Assembly (NCBI GenBank): GCA_014281115.1
Contig: JACONQ010000011.1
Location: 2,418,001-2,482,000 of the forward strand
Direction of reading: 5' to 3'
From: Laburnicola sp. R22_1
Lineage: Eukaryota; Ascomycota; Dothideomycetes; Pleosporales; Didymosphaeriaceae
Length of the DNA stretch: 64,000 bases
This document shows positions 35,760 to 49,700 of the stretch, in pieces. The notes beneath the pieces are model-generated. The model was not told the origin of the DNA, did not search any database, and saw only the letters and a program-made list of their open reading frames with translations. How positions within the stretch are numbered: the stretch's first letter is position 1; every line of letters begins with the position of its first letter. Both the position numbers and the translations under genes were made by a program.

Positions 35760-37250
35760 ATGGGAAAGCTCTCTAGGCTCGAGCTGAGGGTGGATCCCGA
35801 GGCAATCGCGACTAAGGAGGACCACACACCTCCTATCCAAGCTCTTAGGTGCCGAGCAGCCTACTATATCGACAATGAGCTCAAAGAGGACTGAGCGATT
35901 AAGCAGAGCCGCATTGAGGCACGGCATAAGAAGAGACTATTTATAATGCGCACGGGGCACACTGTCTGGGGAACTATGGAGTACGAACTGCAGGAGATTG
36001 AGGTTACCCTCCCCTAGCTTATGACGCTGGAACAGCCAGTAGTGGCCCGCGAGCTAGAACTTAGCCATCTTAAGGCCCTAGCGTAGTAAGTAGCAGATAA
36101 GGACGAGTTAATTGAATTGCTTAGAGGCTAGGTAAAGGTTGCGAGCTAGCATAGCAAATCCTTCCTCTCTGAGAAGGCTAGCGGAGTCTTAGCCTTGTTA
36201 CTAGCTGCGCACTTAAAGACGCTGCGCTTTACAGCCCTACCGCAGACGCTAATACGCCCTAGGCTACCTAGATTAGATGACGGAGCCGATACGCTGCCAT
36301 GGCAGTTAATATACACGCCAGCAACTCCACTTGCCTTGCAACTAGCGATTAACTACAGCAGGAGCCGCTTAGCCCGTTTTTCTGACCCGCTAATGCTTAA
36401 GGATGGCAAAGAGGTTACCTTCGAGCAATGGAGAGATGGCCTAGAGGACAAACTGCGCGCTAACCAAGACTGGTTTGAAGGTGTTGATGAGCAGGCAACT
36501 TAGAACAACATTGTCTCGTACATGCGCACGCGTACTGACGGTTCGGCAAATTAATACTTGTCCACCCTCATACGTACGATCCGAGCAAGCGATCAGCCGG
36601 TTGACTACCTCTATCTTGTGGGCCGCCTAGAGAAGATATACGGGGACTCTCACAAGAAGCTTAACGCCTGACGTGCCTTCTAAGAGCTCTGCCTGCGAGA
36701 CCCAGCCAACTTCGCTACCTTCTAGGGCGACTTCTTTCGTCTTGCACAGGAACGTGGCCTACTAGCGGACTAGTGGGTAGAGGAGTTCTATGAGAAGTTA
36801 CCGGACGCCCTATGTACGCAGATGGGTGTCTTTCGCCGATAGCACAGCGAGGAGTACGATGTCTATGTTGACCTTGCCTAAGACCTCGCTAGGGAGCTCG
36901 CTATTAGCAACGCTAGGAGAGCGTTGGCCTGAGCTGAGAAAACCGAACGGCACAACCGCGAGCGACCCACTCCTATGGCACTGCCTAGAGCCGCCACTAT
37001 CTAGGCGTTAGCAGATTAGCCTACCTGTTTCTGTTGTTATAAGGTTGGTCACCTCGCCTGCAATTGTACGGACAAGCCTGTTGACTAGAAGGCTATTGAG
37101 CTGCCAGCCGACACCGATAATGAGGCATTCTATGACGCAGCAGACGGATTCTCTGACAGCGACTTGGAAAAAGTATCGCTCTAGGGGAAGTCTCCTCCCT
37201 AGAGCAACCTATAGGAGCCCTTAGCATACGGGATTAGCTGTTTAGTGGAA
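35760..37250 (+). pseudogene. Gypsy gag remnant with CCHC zinc knuckle
   Basis: Frame 3 reads a gag-type protein through many TAG/TGA codons. The clearest stretch is 36195-36503 (KDGKEVTFEQWRDGLEDKL). A retroviral-type zinc knuckle C-x2-C-x4-H-x4-C (CFCCYKVGHLACNC) lies at 37026-37067. The N-terminal limit is approximate. Pol lies in frame 2, one base back, consistent with -1 frameshifting in the ancestor, though mutation prevents a firm claim. Confidence 0.75.
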
Positions 37251-37254
37251 GTTA

Positions 37255-40200
37255 GTTCATTCTACTATGCCGCATCTCTATAGGCGGGCTAGCAATTAAG
37301 CTGAACGCGCTTATTGACACTGGAGCCGGCAGCTACGCCCTAGTCTACCTCAAGCATCTATGTACGATTAAGAAAGGACTTAAGGCCCTGATCTACCGCA
37401 TGGAAGCAATACCCTTGGCAGGCTACAACAGTCGACCAAATGGTTAGGTAGACGAGTATATCCAAGCTGACCTAGTAATTGATAACTACCGCCTCTCTAC
37501 CTACTTTATCTTTTGTAATACTGGTCGCTATGACCTTATAGTTGGCCGCAAGCTCCTAGAGGATGCTGACGTCTGGATTAACTGTAAGCAGAAGAAGCTC
37601 TAGTGGCCAGATGGCGCACGGGTTGACTGCAAGCGTGATATTGTTATCCCTACGCAAGGCGTGCCCTTAAAGATCAACCCCTCGCACCAAGCCGATGCCG
37701 ACTGACGCGATAAGCAGATAGACGTAGCTATTGTACAGCGCGCTTGTAAGCTACCTCTACGCTTAACCCAGCGCGCTACCCTGCGGGAGAACCTTGGAAA
37801 GATGGAAGAGCAACTCCACCCGCGACAGACGCCAGAACCGGCTAAGCGACAACCTTGTCCCTAGCCTGTCTCGCGCGAAGACCTCGCCAAGGTAGGCCTT
37901 GAGATTAATATAATTGGAGCTGCTGCCTTTATGATACACGCACGACAAAAGGACACTGTGCTAGGCCATATTAGTGTCTACGAAGTAAACTAGCTTATCT
38001 AGGATCGCAAGGACGCTCTGCCAAACCTACCTGATTAAGAAGAGGAGCTCCGCCAACTGATTGCAGAGAAGTTGCCCTTCCTAGGTTACGCTGGCGCGAC
38101 CCTAGCCCACTTCTCGAAAAAGGACTTAGACGAGCTGCCACCGCACCGCGATGGCGTTGACTATAACATTGAGCTGACCTCTGAGAATACGTTGACGTCG
38201 AGCCCGCTGTATAGCATGTCTCTTGAGCAGCTAGAGCTCGTGAAATCGTACCTTGAGGACCACCTGTGATGAGGCTTTATCGCGCACAGTAACGCCTCGT
38301 ACGCCTTGCCTGTCCTATTCGCTAAGAAGCCTGGAGGGGGGTGGCGCTTCTGCGTTGACTACTGTAAGCTTAACGCAATCACGAAGAAAGACGCCTACCC
38401 TATTCCGCTAATTTAAGAGACCCTGACTAGGCTCGCGCGCGCTAAGGTATTCACTAAGCTCGATGTGCGATAGGCCTTCTACTACATCCGCCTTAACAAG
38501 GAGGTTGAGGATCTAACTACTTTCTGTATATGATACGGCAACTATAAGTACTGTGTGCTGCTTTTTGGCCTCTGCAACGGCCCCGCGACCTTCTAATGGT
38601 ATATTAACAAGGTCTTGTATGGCCTGTTTGACGACTTCTGCACAGCATATCTGGACGATATCCTTATATATTCAGAAGACCCACTAGAGCACGAGGAGCA
38701 CGTTGCTTAGGTACTCAAGCGTCTCCACAACACCGGCCTATAAGTAGATATTAAGAAGAGCGAATTCGCTGTGACAAAGACAAAGTTCCTAGGTCTTATT
38801 ATTAGCACAGAGGGTATACAGAAGGACCCTGAGAAGGTTACCGCTGTATGAGACTGGCCAGTCCCTATGTTAGTTAAAAGCCTATAGTCCTTCCTAGGGT
38901 TCTGCAACTTCTATCGAGCCTTCCTTAAGGACTATGGGCGCATTATCCGGCCGCTCACTAAGCTGCTTAAGAAGGGCGCATGGCACGCCTTTGGTGGGCG
39001 CGAGCTGGCAGTCTTCTAGCAAGCTAAGGATCTTATGCTGTTAGACAATGTTCTGGCCTACTACTCGCCCTACTGCCAGACGCGCATGGAGACAGATGCG
39101 AGCGACGGAGTTGTAGCTGGCGTACTCTTCTAGCTACAGGACGACGGCCTATGGCGACTAGTAGCTTTCTATTCAAAGACTATGAGCGGACTATAGATGA
39201 ACTACGATATCCACGACAAAGAGATGCTGGCAGTTATCTACGGCCTTAAGGAGTGGAGATTTTAGCTTATTGGCCTCTAGACGCCTTAGCTATTTAGCGC
39301 CCTTACTGACTACTAAGCACTTGAGTATTTCTTAACTAAGCGAGAGCTCACTCTACGGCAAATGCGCTGGGCTATAACAGTAGCTGACTTTAATATAACC
39401 CTCTCCTACTGCCCTGGAACCGCCAATGTTGTAGCCGACGCGCTGTCGCGTAAGTAAGAGGAACTTAAGACTTAGAAGGATAAGGACTGAGCCGCTTGAA
39501 CGCGAGCCTTCCTGTAAGCTGAGCAGCTTGATATTAGTATAATTCAGGCTACTAACGATTATCTAGCCTCGCTTGCTATATAAGGCCTAGAGAGCTGTAT
39601 CGAGGTCGCGGCCTTAGACACCTTCATGAGCTCACCCCTACTTGATGACCCGCACGCCGTTATTGACTGAGCCCTTAAGGCTAACTGAAGCTATGGTAGC
39701 ATATAAGCTCTGCGAGAGAAAGCGTTAGCTGGCAGCGCTACCTGGTAGCTGAATGAGCAAGGACTACTCTTGCACTAAGGCCGACTAGTTGTCCCTGCTG
39801 TTCACTTCCTCCGCACGCACTTGATCCGAACAGTCTATGCAGCACAGACTACTGCTTACCCAGGCAAGAGAAAGACTGTAAAGCTACTGCGGGATCGCTA
39901 CTATTAGCTAGGCATGGAGAAAGACGTCGATACGTATATTGCCGCCTGCAAGGCTTGCCGATGGAGCTATGTCCCTTGCGATCGAACTCTAGGACTGCTT
40001 AAGTCGCTGCCAATACCTGATTGAGCATGGCAGGACGTCTTAATGGACTTTAAGTCCTTCCTAGCTGATAAGAAGGGGTACGACTGTGCCTTTGTTGTGG
40101 TAGACTGTCTGAGCAAGCGTTGCTTCTCGCTACCCTGCCATAAGACTACTACTGCTGAGCAAGCTGCCGATATGTACTACCGCTATATCTGGCGTGTCTA

Positions 40201-41215
40201 TGGCCCTCTAAGGTCCATTGTCTGTGACTAAGGCCCCCAATTCGTCTCCGCATTTATGAATAAGCTATGCCGCCTTATAGGTGTTAAGCAGAAGCTGTCA
40301 ATAGCCTACTACCCCCAAACTGACGGCAACACAGAGATTGTGAACCAGTACCTTAACTAGCGCCTACGGCCCTTTGTTAACTACTATTAGGATAACTGGT
40401 CAGATCTGTTGCCATGTATGGACTGGGCACAGGCTATTCTGCCGCACGAGACCACTGGCCTGTCACTATTTGAGATCGAGTTTGGTTACTAACCTGTCCA
40501 CCACTGGGATTGGAAGGAATGTATAAGGACATCCCCATCTGCCTGTGAGCACATGTCCTATAAGGAGGCGCAGAACTATGCGAAGGCCCGATATAATGCT
40601 GTAAAGCTAGCAATAGAGATAGCTTAGAGAGGGATTGCTTAGGCGTAGCAGCGGCAAGCGCGGTAAGCAAACAAGAAGTGCCGTGAGTCTGATTTTACAA
40701 TAGGAGACTAAGTCTACGTTACGCCTAAGGGCTTCACGACTGGCCGACCTAGCTCAAAGCTTGACTAGCAGATGTACGGCCCCTACCCTATTATCGAGAT
40801 GAGGGGTCATTTCTATCGCCTTAAGCTACCGCCATACATGCGCATGCATGACGTCTTCTACGTAGACCGTCTATGGAAAGCCGCCTTAGACTTACTACTA
40901 GGCCAGATTGAACCTAAGGAGGAACTAATTGAGGTTGACGGCAACCCTGAGTGGCCGGTAGAGGAGATACTTAACAGCCGCATCTATTGAGGGCGTCTGC
41001 AGTACAGAGCTTCCTGGACTGCTTATGACCCAGACCCGACATGGTACAACGCCCGAGGCTTTGTAGGGGCGCCCTATAAAGTCAGGGACTACCACCAAGC
41101 CTATCTAGAGCGACCTGGTCCTCCAGTATGGTTGGAAGCATGGCTGCGAGTATATAAGGACGGGCAGTACGTACAAGTGACGGACGAGGACAATAAGGCA
41201 GCAAGTAAGGGGCTG
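37255..41215 (+). pseudogene. Gypsy pol remnant (protease, RT, RNase H, integrase)
   Basis: A single frame (frame 2) is readable through stops. Aspartic protease DTGAG near 37316. Reverse transcriptase: [15 protein letters not shown] near 38350 and [10 protein letters not shown] at 38648. RNase H: METDASDG near 39090 and NVVADALSRK near 39430. Integrase: a Cys-containing zinc region (CKACRW), then LMDFKS, SIVCD and NTEIVNQ as the DDE positions (about 40045-40350), and a chromodomain-like C-terminus (WPVEEILNSRIY, about 40955). Most stops are TAG and fit C-to-T change of CAG, or G-to-A of TGG. Not functional. Confidence 0.88.
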
Positions 41216-41284
41216 GGATAGAGAACACGGACGAGGAAGTAGCTATATGAGACTTGAGGACGAGCCTCTCTTAGAGGGGGGTAA

Positions 41285-41500
41285 TGTGACGGCTGTGGTG
41301 CACAGAGAGCTGGCCGCAAGTCACATGATGACAAGGCAGCCTCGCGAGGCGCTAGCCTTTACGGGACTAGCGCCCCACTGTCGCCTCTTTACGCCTGCGC
41401 GTCTTGTATCTACCTTTCTACCTTATCCTAGTGTAGCTGAAATAGAGCCAACCTATCCCATCAACACTCTACAATGCGGAAGCCCGAGCCCGTCCTCACA
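41285..41500 (+). repeat. Gypsy 3' LTR
   Basis: Begins TGTGACGGCTGTGG and ends GCCCGTCCTCACA. Same length as the 5' LTR. Confidence 0.93.
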
Positions 41501-42291
41501 ATAGTACTTATTCTCTACTATAGAAGCTATACTAAGTTTTTCCCCTTAGTATATATACTAAGCGTACTATCTTAATAGGGTTCTAGCGGGTAAATAGAAT
41601 AATAATAATAATAATAACTACTACTAATATTTATATTTGTTATAGAACCTTTCTCTCTAGCTATAGTCCTTAGTAGCGTAAAGTACGTAGGAAATATAAA
41701 AAAATTATATTATATATAAAGTATACTCTTAGGGTGTGTACTAGTTACTAGATAAAGGTATTATATAGGTCCTATTATTTAAGGTTATTAAAGTAAGGTC
41801 GTGCCTTCTATTTACTATAAACTCTATAAAAATTTTACTTATATTTTATTATAATCGGGTTAAGCTTTTAGACTATAGACTTAACACTACTTCTATGTAT
41901 CTAAAGTGCCTATAATAAGCTTATTAATATAACCTACTACTCTATTCCCTAATATATTTCTAAGGCTACTCTCTATTATACTAGTAATATTCGCTAGTTA
42001 GTGTAGAGTATAGGACCTAATATAGTTACATTAGTTATAATATATATATACTACGCCTAGAGTATTACTAATAATAACTACGCCTACTAAAAGCCTAATA
42101 AGTGTTACTATAAGTATTATACTAAGAGTAACTATAGTAGATATACTTTAGTATATTCTAATACGCGTGTATTATATACGTGCTAAGTGTTCTTTATAGT
42201 TACTATAGGAGTTTAATAGCTACCTTAACTACTTATATATTCTCTACTAGGCCTATAATAATATAGTTACTATAATACCTTATAATACTTA
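41501..42291 (-). mobile_element. Copia-B remnant (right part)
   Basis: Continuation of the element cut at 35011: the 5-bp atagt duplication marks the join. Heavily mutated and no protein readable. Contains an (aat)n run at about 41603-41623. The assignment is by position rather than by motif. Confidence 0.45.
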
Positions 42292-45200
42292 TATTAGATA
42301 TAAGGGGTTAGAATTACTATAAAAGCACTGTGATTTATAGTGATTCCTACTAATTGTCCACTAGATAGATATGCACTACTATATAGTCACTATATTAAAT
42401 AATTTAGTATAAATTACTATAAAATTACTATAAATTATAGTAATTTCTAGTGTAAAAACATTGTAAAATACGCTAAAGTAGCTAGGTGTCCTATCCCTAT
42501 ACTATGCCTAATTAGGCCTAGTATCTCAAGGTATAGGTTTAATACTTTTCTATAGAGTCAAGTCTCTTCGCAGATACATATAATTAATTATCTTAACTTT
42601 TATTTTATCTTATTAAAATTAGTAACTAATCTAATAATTAAGAGTCTTACTGCCTTAACTAAGCTATTTTATTATATCTTTATTAACTCTTAAAGACCCT
42701 ACTATTATTCTTACTAACTACTCGAACTAGACACTATAGCTAAAGTAGCTTAAATCCTAAGCTAAAATTATAAACACCTAAAATCTTATTAATCTTAATA
42801 ATTAACTTACTATACCTATAGTTAAACTATAGATACTAACTTTACTAAATATTATAGTTAGTTACCTAGTAAAAGCTAGTTACTCTAGTAAAGATAATAT
42901 ACCTCTAACTCTACTATTATACTTAACTAAAGTAGGCGTAAGGTTATATAAAGAAGATATAGCTTTTTATAAGAATTAAGTAGAGCTATTTAAGCTTCTC
43001 TATTATAAATACTAAAATTTGTAAGGAAATCTTAATAAGCTAGTTATCCTTATATAAAGTATAGTCTTATAGCACTTATAAACTAACTACTATACCTTAG
43101 GCTAAATAGTTAAATAGTAGCTAATAAACCTTATAGTTACTATTAGGGTAGACGCCTAAGATAAATAATAATATATAAAAATATAATACTAAATAGCCTT
43201 AAAGCCTATAAGAACTTCTAGCACTTAGTTAACTTAGCTATAAGAGTATAATTATATAGTAATAGAAGTAGCTTATAATAGAGTGCCTAAGCTTTAGCTG
43301 CTTAACTTAGTTAAGAACAACTTTATATTAGCCGTTAATAACATCGCATCTACTTAGATAGCTATGTTTATAGCTAATAGGAATAATAATTTATATATTA
43401 CCTAAAAAGATATAGTAAAGCTTTTTAAAAATATATAGTAATATAGCACTTACTAAAGGGTAAATAAAGGGGTGCCTTTACTACTATAGAACTATCTCTT
43501 ACTAAAGATAGTTATTAGATTAGTTACTAATTTTAATAAGATAAGATAAAAGTTAAGATAATTAATTGTGTGTATCTGCGGAGAGACTTGGCTCTATAGA
43601 AAAGTATCGACTTAGTGCCTAAAGGCACTAGGCCTAATTAGGTATAGTATAGGGGCAGGACACCTAGCCACTTTAGCGTATTTCATAGTGTTTTCACACT
43701 AGAAATTACTATAATTTATAGTAATTTTATAGTAATTTATACTAAATTATCTAATATAGTAACTATATAGTAGCGTGTATCTATCTAGTAGATAGTTAGA
43801 GGGAATTACTATAATTTATAGTAATTTACACTAATTTTATAGTAATTTTAACCCATTATATCTAATAGTAGTGTAACTATCTAGACTATAGATAGGGACA
43901 CCTTTCTTATAGATAAAGTAGTATTACTAAAGCGTAGATAATCTAGATATATAAATAGAAATAATAGGTATAGAGGTCCTAAATCTAAGTAGTTAATAGG
44001 GAACTAATAGTAGTTAGAGGTAGTAAGACTAGCTACCCTACTTATAAACTACACTATAGTTTTTAAAACTACTATTATACTTTTCTAGAAAAGGTACCTA
44101 AAGGTTTTATCTTTAAATTAGCGATAGTTATATTAATACAATATAGAATAAAAAATAATATAAAGCTCTAAGAGCTTATATAATCTATTAAGTGTCTAAG
44201 ATCTTAGACGCTAAGAGTTTAATAATAATTAAGTACTCCTACCTCTTATATTACTAAAGTAGCTAATAATAAGGAGTAACTAGATAGTAAAGAGATAGCT
44301 AAACTTTTAGTGAGCTTTAACGCTATGTTCTTTTACGTAGACCTAAAAATATACCTACTATAATACTCTATAATTCTTAATTCTAGTACTATTTACTATA
44401 TCTTTAATAATATTAACTAATTTATTATACTATAACTACTATTATTAGGAGATGTTATATAGGTAGGGTTATTATAATTATAGATATAAGGATATAGGAG
44501 CGTCTATCTACACCTTAAGAATAAATCTAGCAACTAAATAATAAGGCTAGATAATATTACCTATTATCCTTATTTATTATATAACCTAGTGTTCTTTTAG
44601 CTACTATATAAGTAGGGCCTTTAGTAGCATAACTATTTAAAGCTAATATTAATTAAAAGAAGGGATAATACTATTATTACTAAACTCTAGGAGATATATA
44701 ATTAGTAGGTACTAGAGTATAAAGTAATACTAACTAATTATAGTAAAATTACTATAAATTATACCTATACTACTTATAGGGTGACTATATATACTAAATA
44801 ATATATATAAAAAGTAAACACTATTATATAGTATAAATAACTTAGCTATCTAGGTCTTTAGGCACTAGAGTATATAGTAAATTACTCTAAGGGGGTGTAT
44901 ATTAAAGGATTAGCTATAGTTAATTATAATATATATAGATAATTAAAACTAAAGCATTAAATTAAATAATAACTTAGGGAAATTAATAAAGGCCCTAGCG
45001 AAAGACTTACTATAGACTTTTACAATTTTAAACCTAACAATATTACTTTAAAAAAAGCTAGATACTTATTACTAACTATTTCTTACGCTTTACCTAGGAC
45101 TTCTACTTTAAAGAAACTTAACTAGCAAGAATAATTATTAAGTTACTAAGGAGTTTATACTATTTATAAAACACAATTTAATATTACTATTAAGATTATT

Positions 45201-45490
45201 AAGTTTAATAATAAGATTTTCTGAGTTAAACTAGACGTATATAGGTAGTGTAATAGTTAAGGTATTACTATTAAGCCTTTAGCACTAAATATATAAGCTT
45301 AAAATAGTAGAGCTAAACACTTAGGGGTATAATTAAAGAAAGTATATATAATATAACTTAATACTAACCTACTATACACTATATAGCCTAAAATTATATA
45401 AGTAGCTATTTATTTATATAATTAAACTCTAAACTATACTAACTAATAGCACTTACTATATAAAGTATTCTTTATAATAGTAATAACACT
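42292..45490 (+). mobile_element. Copia-A copy C, 5' half, left arm of palindrome
   Basis: LTR 42292-42636 (345 bp, starts tattagatataagg where the ancestor had TG), then the internal region, interrupted by a solo LTR (43513-43867). Truncated within the integrase region near 45490, where the sequence turns back on itself. Internal length without the solo LTR is about 2,494 bp. Confidence 0.85.
43513..43867 (-). repeat. Solo Copia-A LTR inside copy C
   Basis: A 355-bp LTR in reverse orientation, flanked by atagt (43508-43512) and gtagt (43868-43872), a 5-bp duplication with one G/A transition. The empty site is visible in the reversed copy near 24085-24120. Confidence 0.8.
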
Positions 45491-45863
45491 AATAACACTA
45501 TTCTAGTATTATTACTATTATAAAGAATACTTTATATAGTAAGTGCTATTAGTTAGTATAGTTTAGAGTTTAATTATATAAATAAATAGCTACTTATATA
45601 ATTTTAGGCTATATAGTGTATAGTAGGTTAGTATTAAGTTATATTATATATACTTTCTTTAATTATACCCCTAAGTGTTTAGCTCTACTATTTTAAGCTT
45701 ATATATTTAGTGCTAAAGGCTTAATAGTAATACCTTAACTATTACACTACCTATATACGTCTAGTTTAACTCAGAAAATCTTATTATTAGACTTAATAAT
45801 CTTAATAGTAATATTAAATTATACTTTTATAAATAGTATAAATTTCTTTAGTAGCTTAATAAT

Positions 45864-46753
45864 TGTTAAAACTATATTAGTAAGCAAAATAAATAATAAA
45901 ATAACATGTTAGAATTTCGCTGTTATAATAAAAGATAAATAGATAAATAACTATAAGCTACCTAAAAATATACTAAAATAGTCGTTCCGACAATAAGTTG
46001 CAATTAAAGCCAAAGTCAACTTTAAGTAACGCACAAAAAGTTTACTAAAAGATAATTGTAAGAAATCCAATATTATATGTATTAATTTACTTAAAACTAA
46101 AACCAAAATATAATATAAAACTAACCTAATAAATATTATAAAATACGCTATCGTAATATAAATAAGCTCGTAATTAATTTTTCTAAATTAATAACTTTTG
46201 ACAAACTTGTCGCAATCAAGCGCTCTAACAATTTTGAGCAATTGCTAAAAAGAATATACTAAACAAGGCAATATTATATGTATTAAATTACTTATTACTA
46301 AAAAACAAAATATAACATATAAAAGACTTGTTTTATAATATAAAATACATTAGCGTATAATAAACTAAGGAGTAATAAAATAAGGCGTTTATTGTTAACG
46401 TCACAACTAAGCAATAGTAAAACAAAGTTTGCAATAGCTCGTATATAAAACACTAGTTTGCATATAAAACACTAGTTTGCATATAATAGCTTGCATATAA
46501 AACACTAGTCTGCATATAAAACAATAGCTCGCATATAAAACACTATTGCATATAAAACACTAGTTCAAACATTAGTTTAAAACACTAGCACGCATAAAAG
46601 TTAAAGGCATAATTAAACTATACAAAACTAAGTGTTCGTTAGTCTAAATTATTTTGTATATAGATTGCTAGGTAGCCAGTTTATTAAAAAAAAATCAACC
46701 AGTTTAACCATACCAACTCGATCACCTTCTTATCTATTTATCCACTTTTCACA
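45864..46753 (+). repeat. Solo LTR X, copy 1 (890 bp)
   Basis: Starts TGTTAAAACTATATTAGTAA and ends TATCCACTTTTCACA. Flanked by the exact 5-bp duplication ataat (45859-45863 and 46754-46758). Retains CpA dinucleotides, so it is less mutated than its surroundings. Contains a tandem array near 46437-46600 built on catataaaacactagtttg. Confidence 0.9.
46437..46600. repeat. Minisatellite in solo LTR X copy 1
   Basis: About eight degenerate units of catataaaacactagtttg and variants (aatagctcg, aatagcttg). The array differs in unit number from the one in copy 2 (57825-58065), a variable tandem repeat inside an LTR. Confidence 0.8.
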
Positions 46754-49700
46754 ATAATTATACTCGCTAGTTAGGTGTCTTTAAAGTAGAAGTCCTAGGC
46801 AAAGCCTAAGAAATAGTTAGTAATAAGTATCTAGCTTTTCTCTTTAGTAATACTACTAGGTTTAAAGTTATAAAAGTCTATAGCAACTCTCTTATTAGGG
46901 CCTTTATTAATCTCCTTAAGTTATTATCTAATTTAACGCTTTAGCTTTAATTATATATATATATATTATAGTTAACTATAGTTAATCCTTTAATACGCAC
47001 TCCCTTAGAGTAATTTACTATATACTTTAGTATCTGAGGACTTAGGTAGCTTAGTTATTTATACTATATAATAGTGTTTGCCTTTTATATATATTATTTA
47101 GTATATATAGTAACCCTATAGGTAGCGTAAGTATAATTTATAGTAATTTTACTATAATTAGTTAGTATTACTCTATACTTTAGTATCTACTAACTTTATA
47201 TCTTTTAGAGTTTAGTAATAATAGTATTATCACTCTATTTAATTAATATTAGCTCTAATAGATTATCTTACTAAAGGCCCTACTTATATAGTAGCTAGAA
47301 GAATACTAGGTTATATAATAGATTATAATAGTAGGCAATATTATCTAGACTTATTATTTAGTTACTAAATTTATTCTTAAGGTGTAAATAAACGCTTCTA
47401 TATCCTTATATCTATAATTATAATAACCCTACCTATATAAAATCTCCTAGCAATAGTGGTTACAGTATAATAAATTAGTTAATATTATTAAAGATATAGT
47501 AGGTAGTGCTAAAATTAACAATTATAGAGTATTATAGTAGGTATATCTTTAGGTCTATATAAAAGGACGTAGCGTTAAAGCTTACTAGAAATTTAGCTAT
47601 CTCTCTACTATCTAGTTACTCCTTATTATTAGCTACTTGAGTAATATAAAGGGTAGGAGTGCTTAATTATTATTTAACTTTTAGTGTCTAAGATCTTAGA
47701 TACTTAATAGATTATATACGCTCTTAGAGCTTTATATTATTTTCTATTCTATATTTTATTAATATAACTATTACTAGTTTAAAGATAAAACCTTTAAGTG
47801 CCTTTTCTAGAAAAATATAATAGTAGTTTTAAAGACTATAGTATAGTTTATAAGTAGGGCAGCTAGTCCTACTACTTTTAACTACTATTAGTTCCCCTAT
47901 TAACTACTTAAATTTAGGACCTCTATGCCTATTATTTCTATTTATATATCTAGATTATCTATACTTTAGTAATACTACTTTATCTATAAGAGAGGTATTC
48001 CTATCTATAGTCTAAGTAGTTATACTACCTTTAGTAAAAGATAGTCCTATAGTAGTAAAGGCGCCCCTTTATTTACCCTTTAGTAAGTGCTATATTACTA
48101 TATATTTTTAAATAAGTTTTACTATATCTTTTTAGGTAATATATAAATTATTATTTTTATTAGCTATAAACGTAGCTACCTAAGTGGGTACAATATTATT
48201 AATAGCTAATATAAAGTTATCCTTAACTAAGTTAAGTAGCTAAAGCTTAGGCACTCTATTATAGTCTACTTCTATTACTATATAATTATACTTTTATAGC
48301 TAAGTGAACTAAGTACTAGAAGTTTTTATAGGCTTTAAGGCTATCTAGTATTATATTCTTATATATTATTATTCGTCTTAGGCGTCTACTCTAATAGTAA
48401 CTATAAGGTTTATTAGCTACTATTTAACTATTTAGCCTAGGGTATAGTAGTTAGTTTATAAGTGCTATAATATTATATCCTATATAAAGGTAACTAGCTT
48501 ATTAAAGTTCCCTTACTAATCTTAGTATTTGCGATAAAGAAGCTTAAATAGCTCTACTTAATTTTTATAGAAAGTTATATTTTTTTATATAATCTTATAC
48601 TTACTTTAGTTAAGTATAATAGTAGAGTTAAAGGTATATTATTCTTACTAGTATAACTAGCTTTTACTAGGTAACTAACTATAATATTTAGTAGAATTAG
48701 TATCTATAGTTTAACTATAGGTATAGTAAGTTAATTATTAGAATTAATAAGATCCTAGGCTTTTATAATTTTAGCTTAGAATTTAAGTTACTTTAGCTAT
48801 AGTATCTAGTTTAAGTAGTTAGTAAGAACGATAGTAGAGTCTCTAAGAGTTAATAAAGATATAATAAAATAGCTTAGTTAAGGCAGTAAGACTCTTAATT
48901 ATTAGATTAGTTACTAATTTTAATAAGATAAGATAAAAGTTAAGATAAAAGTTAAGATAATTAATTGTGTATATCTATGGAGAGACTTAGCTCTATAGAA
49001 AAGTATTAATCTAGTGCCTAGCGGCACTAGGCCTAATTAGGCATAGTATAGGGGTAGGACACCTAGCCACTTTAGCGTATTTTTGTTAGATATAAGGGGT
49101 AGAATTACTATAAAATTACTGTAATTTATAGTGATTTCTACTAATTATTTACTAGATAGATACGCATCACTATATAGTTACTATATTAAATAATTTAGTA
49201 TAAATTACTATAAAATTACTATAAATTATAGTAATTTCTAGTGTAAAAATACTGTAATTTCTAGTGTGAAAATACTATAATTTCCACTAAAGTGGCCAGG
49301 TACGCTACCCTATACTATGCCTAATTAGGCCTAGTGTCTTTAGGTATAGGTTTAATACTTTTTTATAGAGCCAAGTCTCTCCGCAGACACACACAATTAA
49401 TTATCTTAACTTTTATCTTATTTTATTAGAATTAGTAATTAATCTAATAATTAAGAGTCTTACTCTCTTAACTAAGCTATTTATTATATTTTTATTAACT
49501 CTTAGAGACCCTACTATTGTTCTTACTAACTACTTAAACTAGACACTATAGCTAAAGTAGCTTAAATCCTAAGCTAAAATTATAAACGCCTAGGATCTTA
49601 TTAATCCTAATAATTAACTCGCTATACCTATAGTTAAACTATAGATACTAACTTTGCTAAATATTATAGTTAGTTACCTAGTAAAAGCTAGTTATGCTAG

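Larger units (their letters stand above)
35012..41500 (+). mobile_element. Gypsy (Ty3-type) LTR retrotransposon with two LTRs and 5-bp target duplication
   Basis: LTRs at 35012-35227 and 41285-41500 are both 216 bp. I count about eight differences, all C/T. Flanking duplications are atagt (35007-35011 and 41501-41505). Internal order is gag, protease, reverse transcriptase, RNase H, integrase, the order of Ty3/Gypsy. Mutation is moderate: GC is near normal but the coding frames hold many stops. It splits an older minus-strand Copia-B element. Confidence 0.95.
45513..49083 (-). mobile_element. Copia-A copy E, 5' half, right arm of palindrome
   Basis: Reverse complement of copy C: partial LTR 48900-49083 (cut by the LTR at 49084), then the internal region leftward to 45513, interrupted by solo LTR X1. 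Internal length without X1 is about 2,492 bp, matching the 2,494 bp of copy C. Confidence 0.85.

Noticed and set aside
41603..41623. (aat)n microsatellite
   Set aside because: Short and ordinary for AT-rich DNA.
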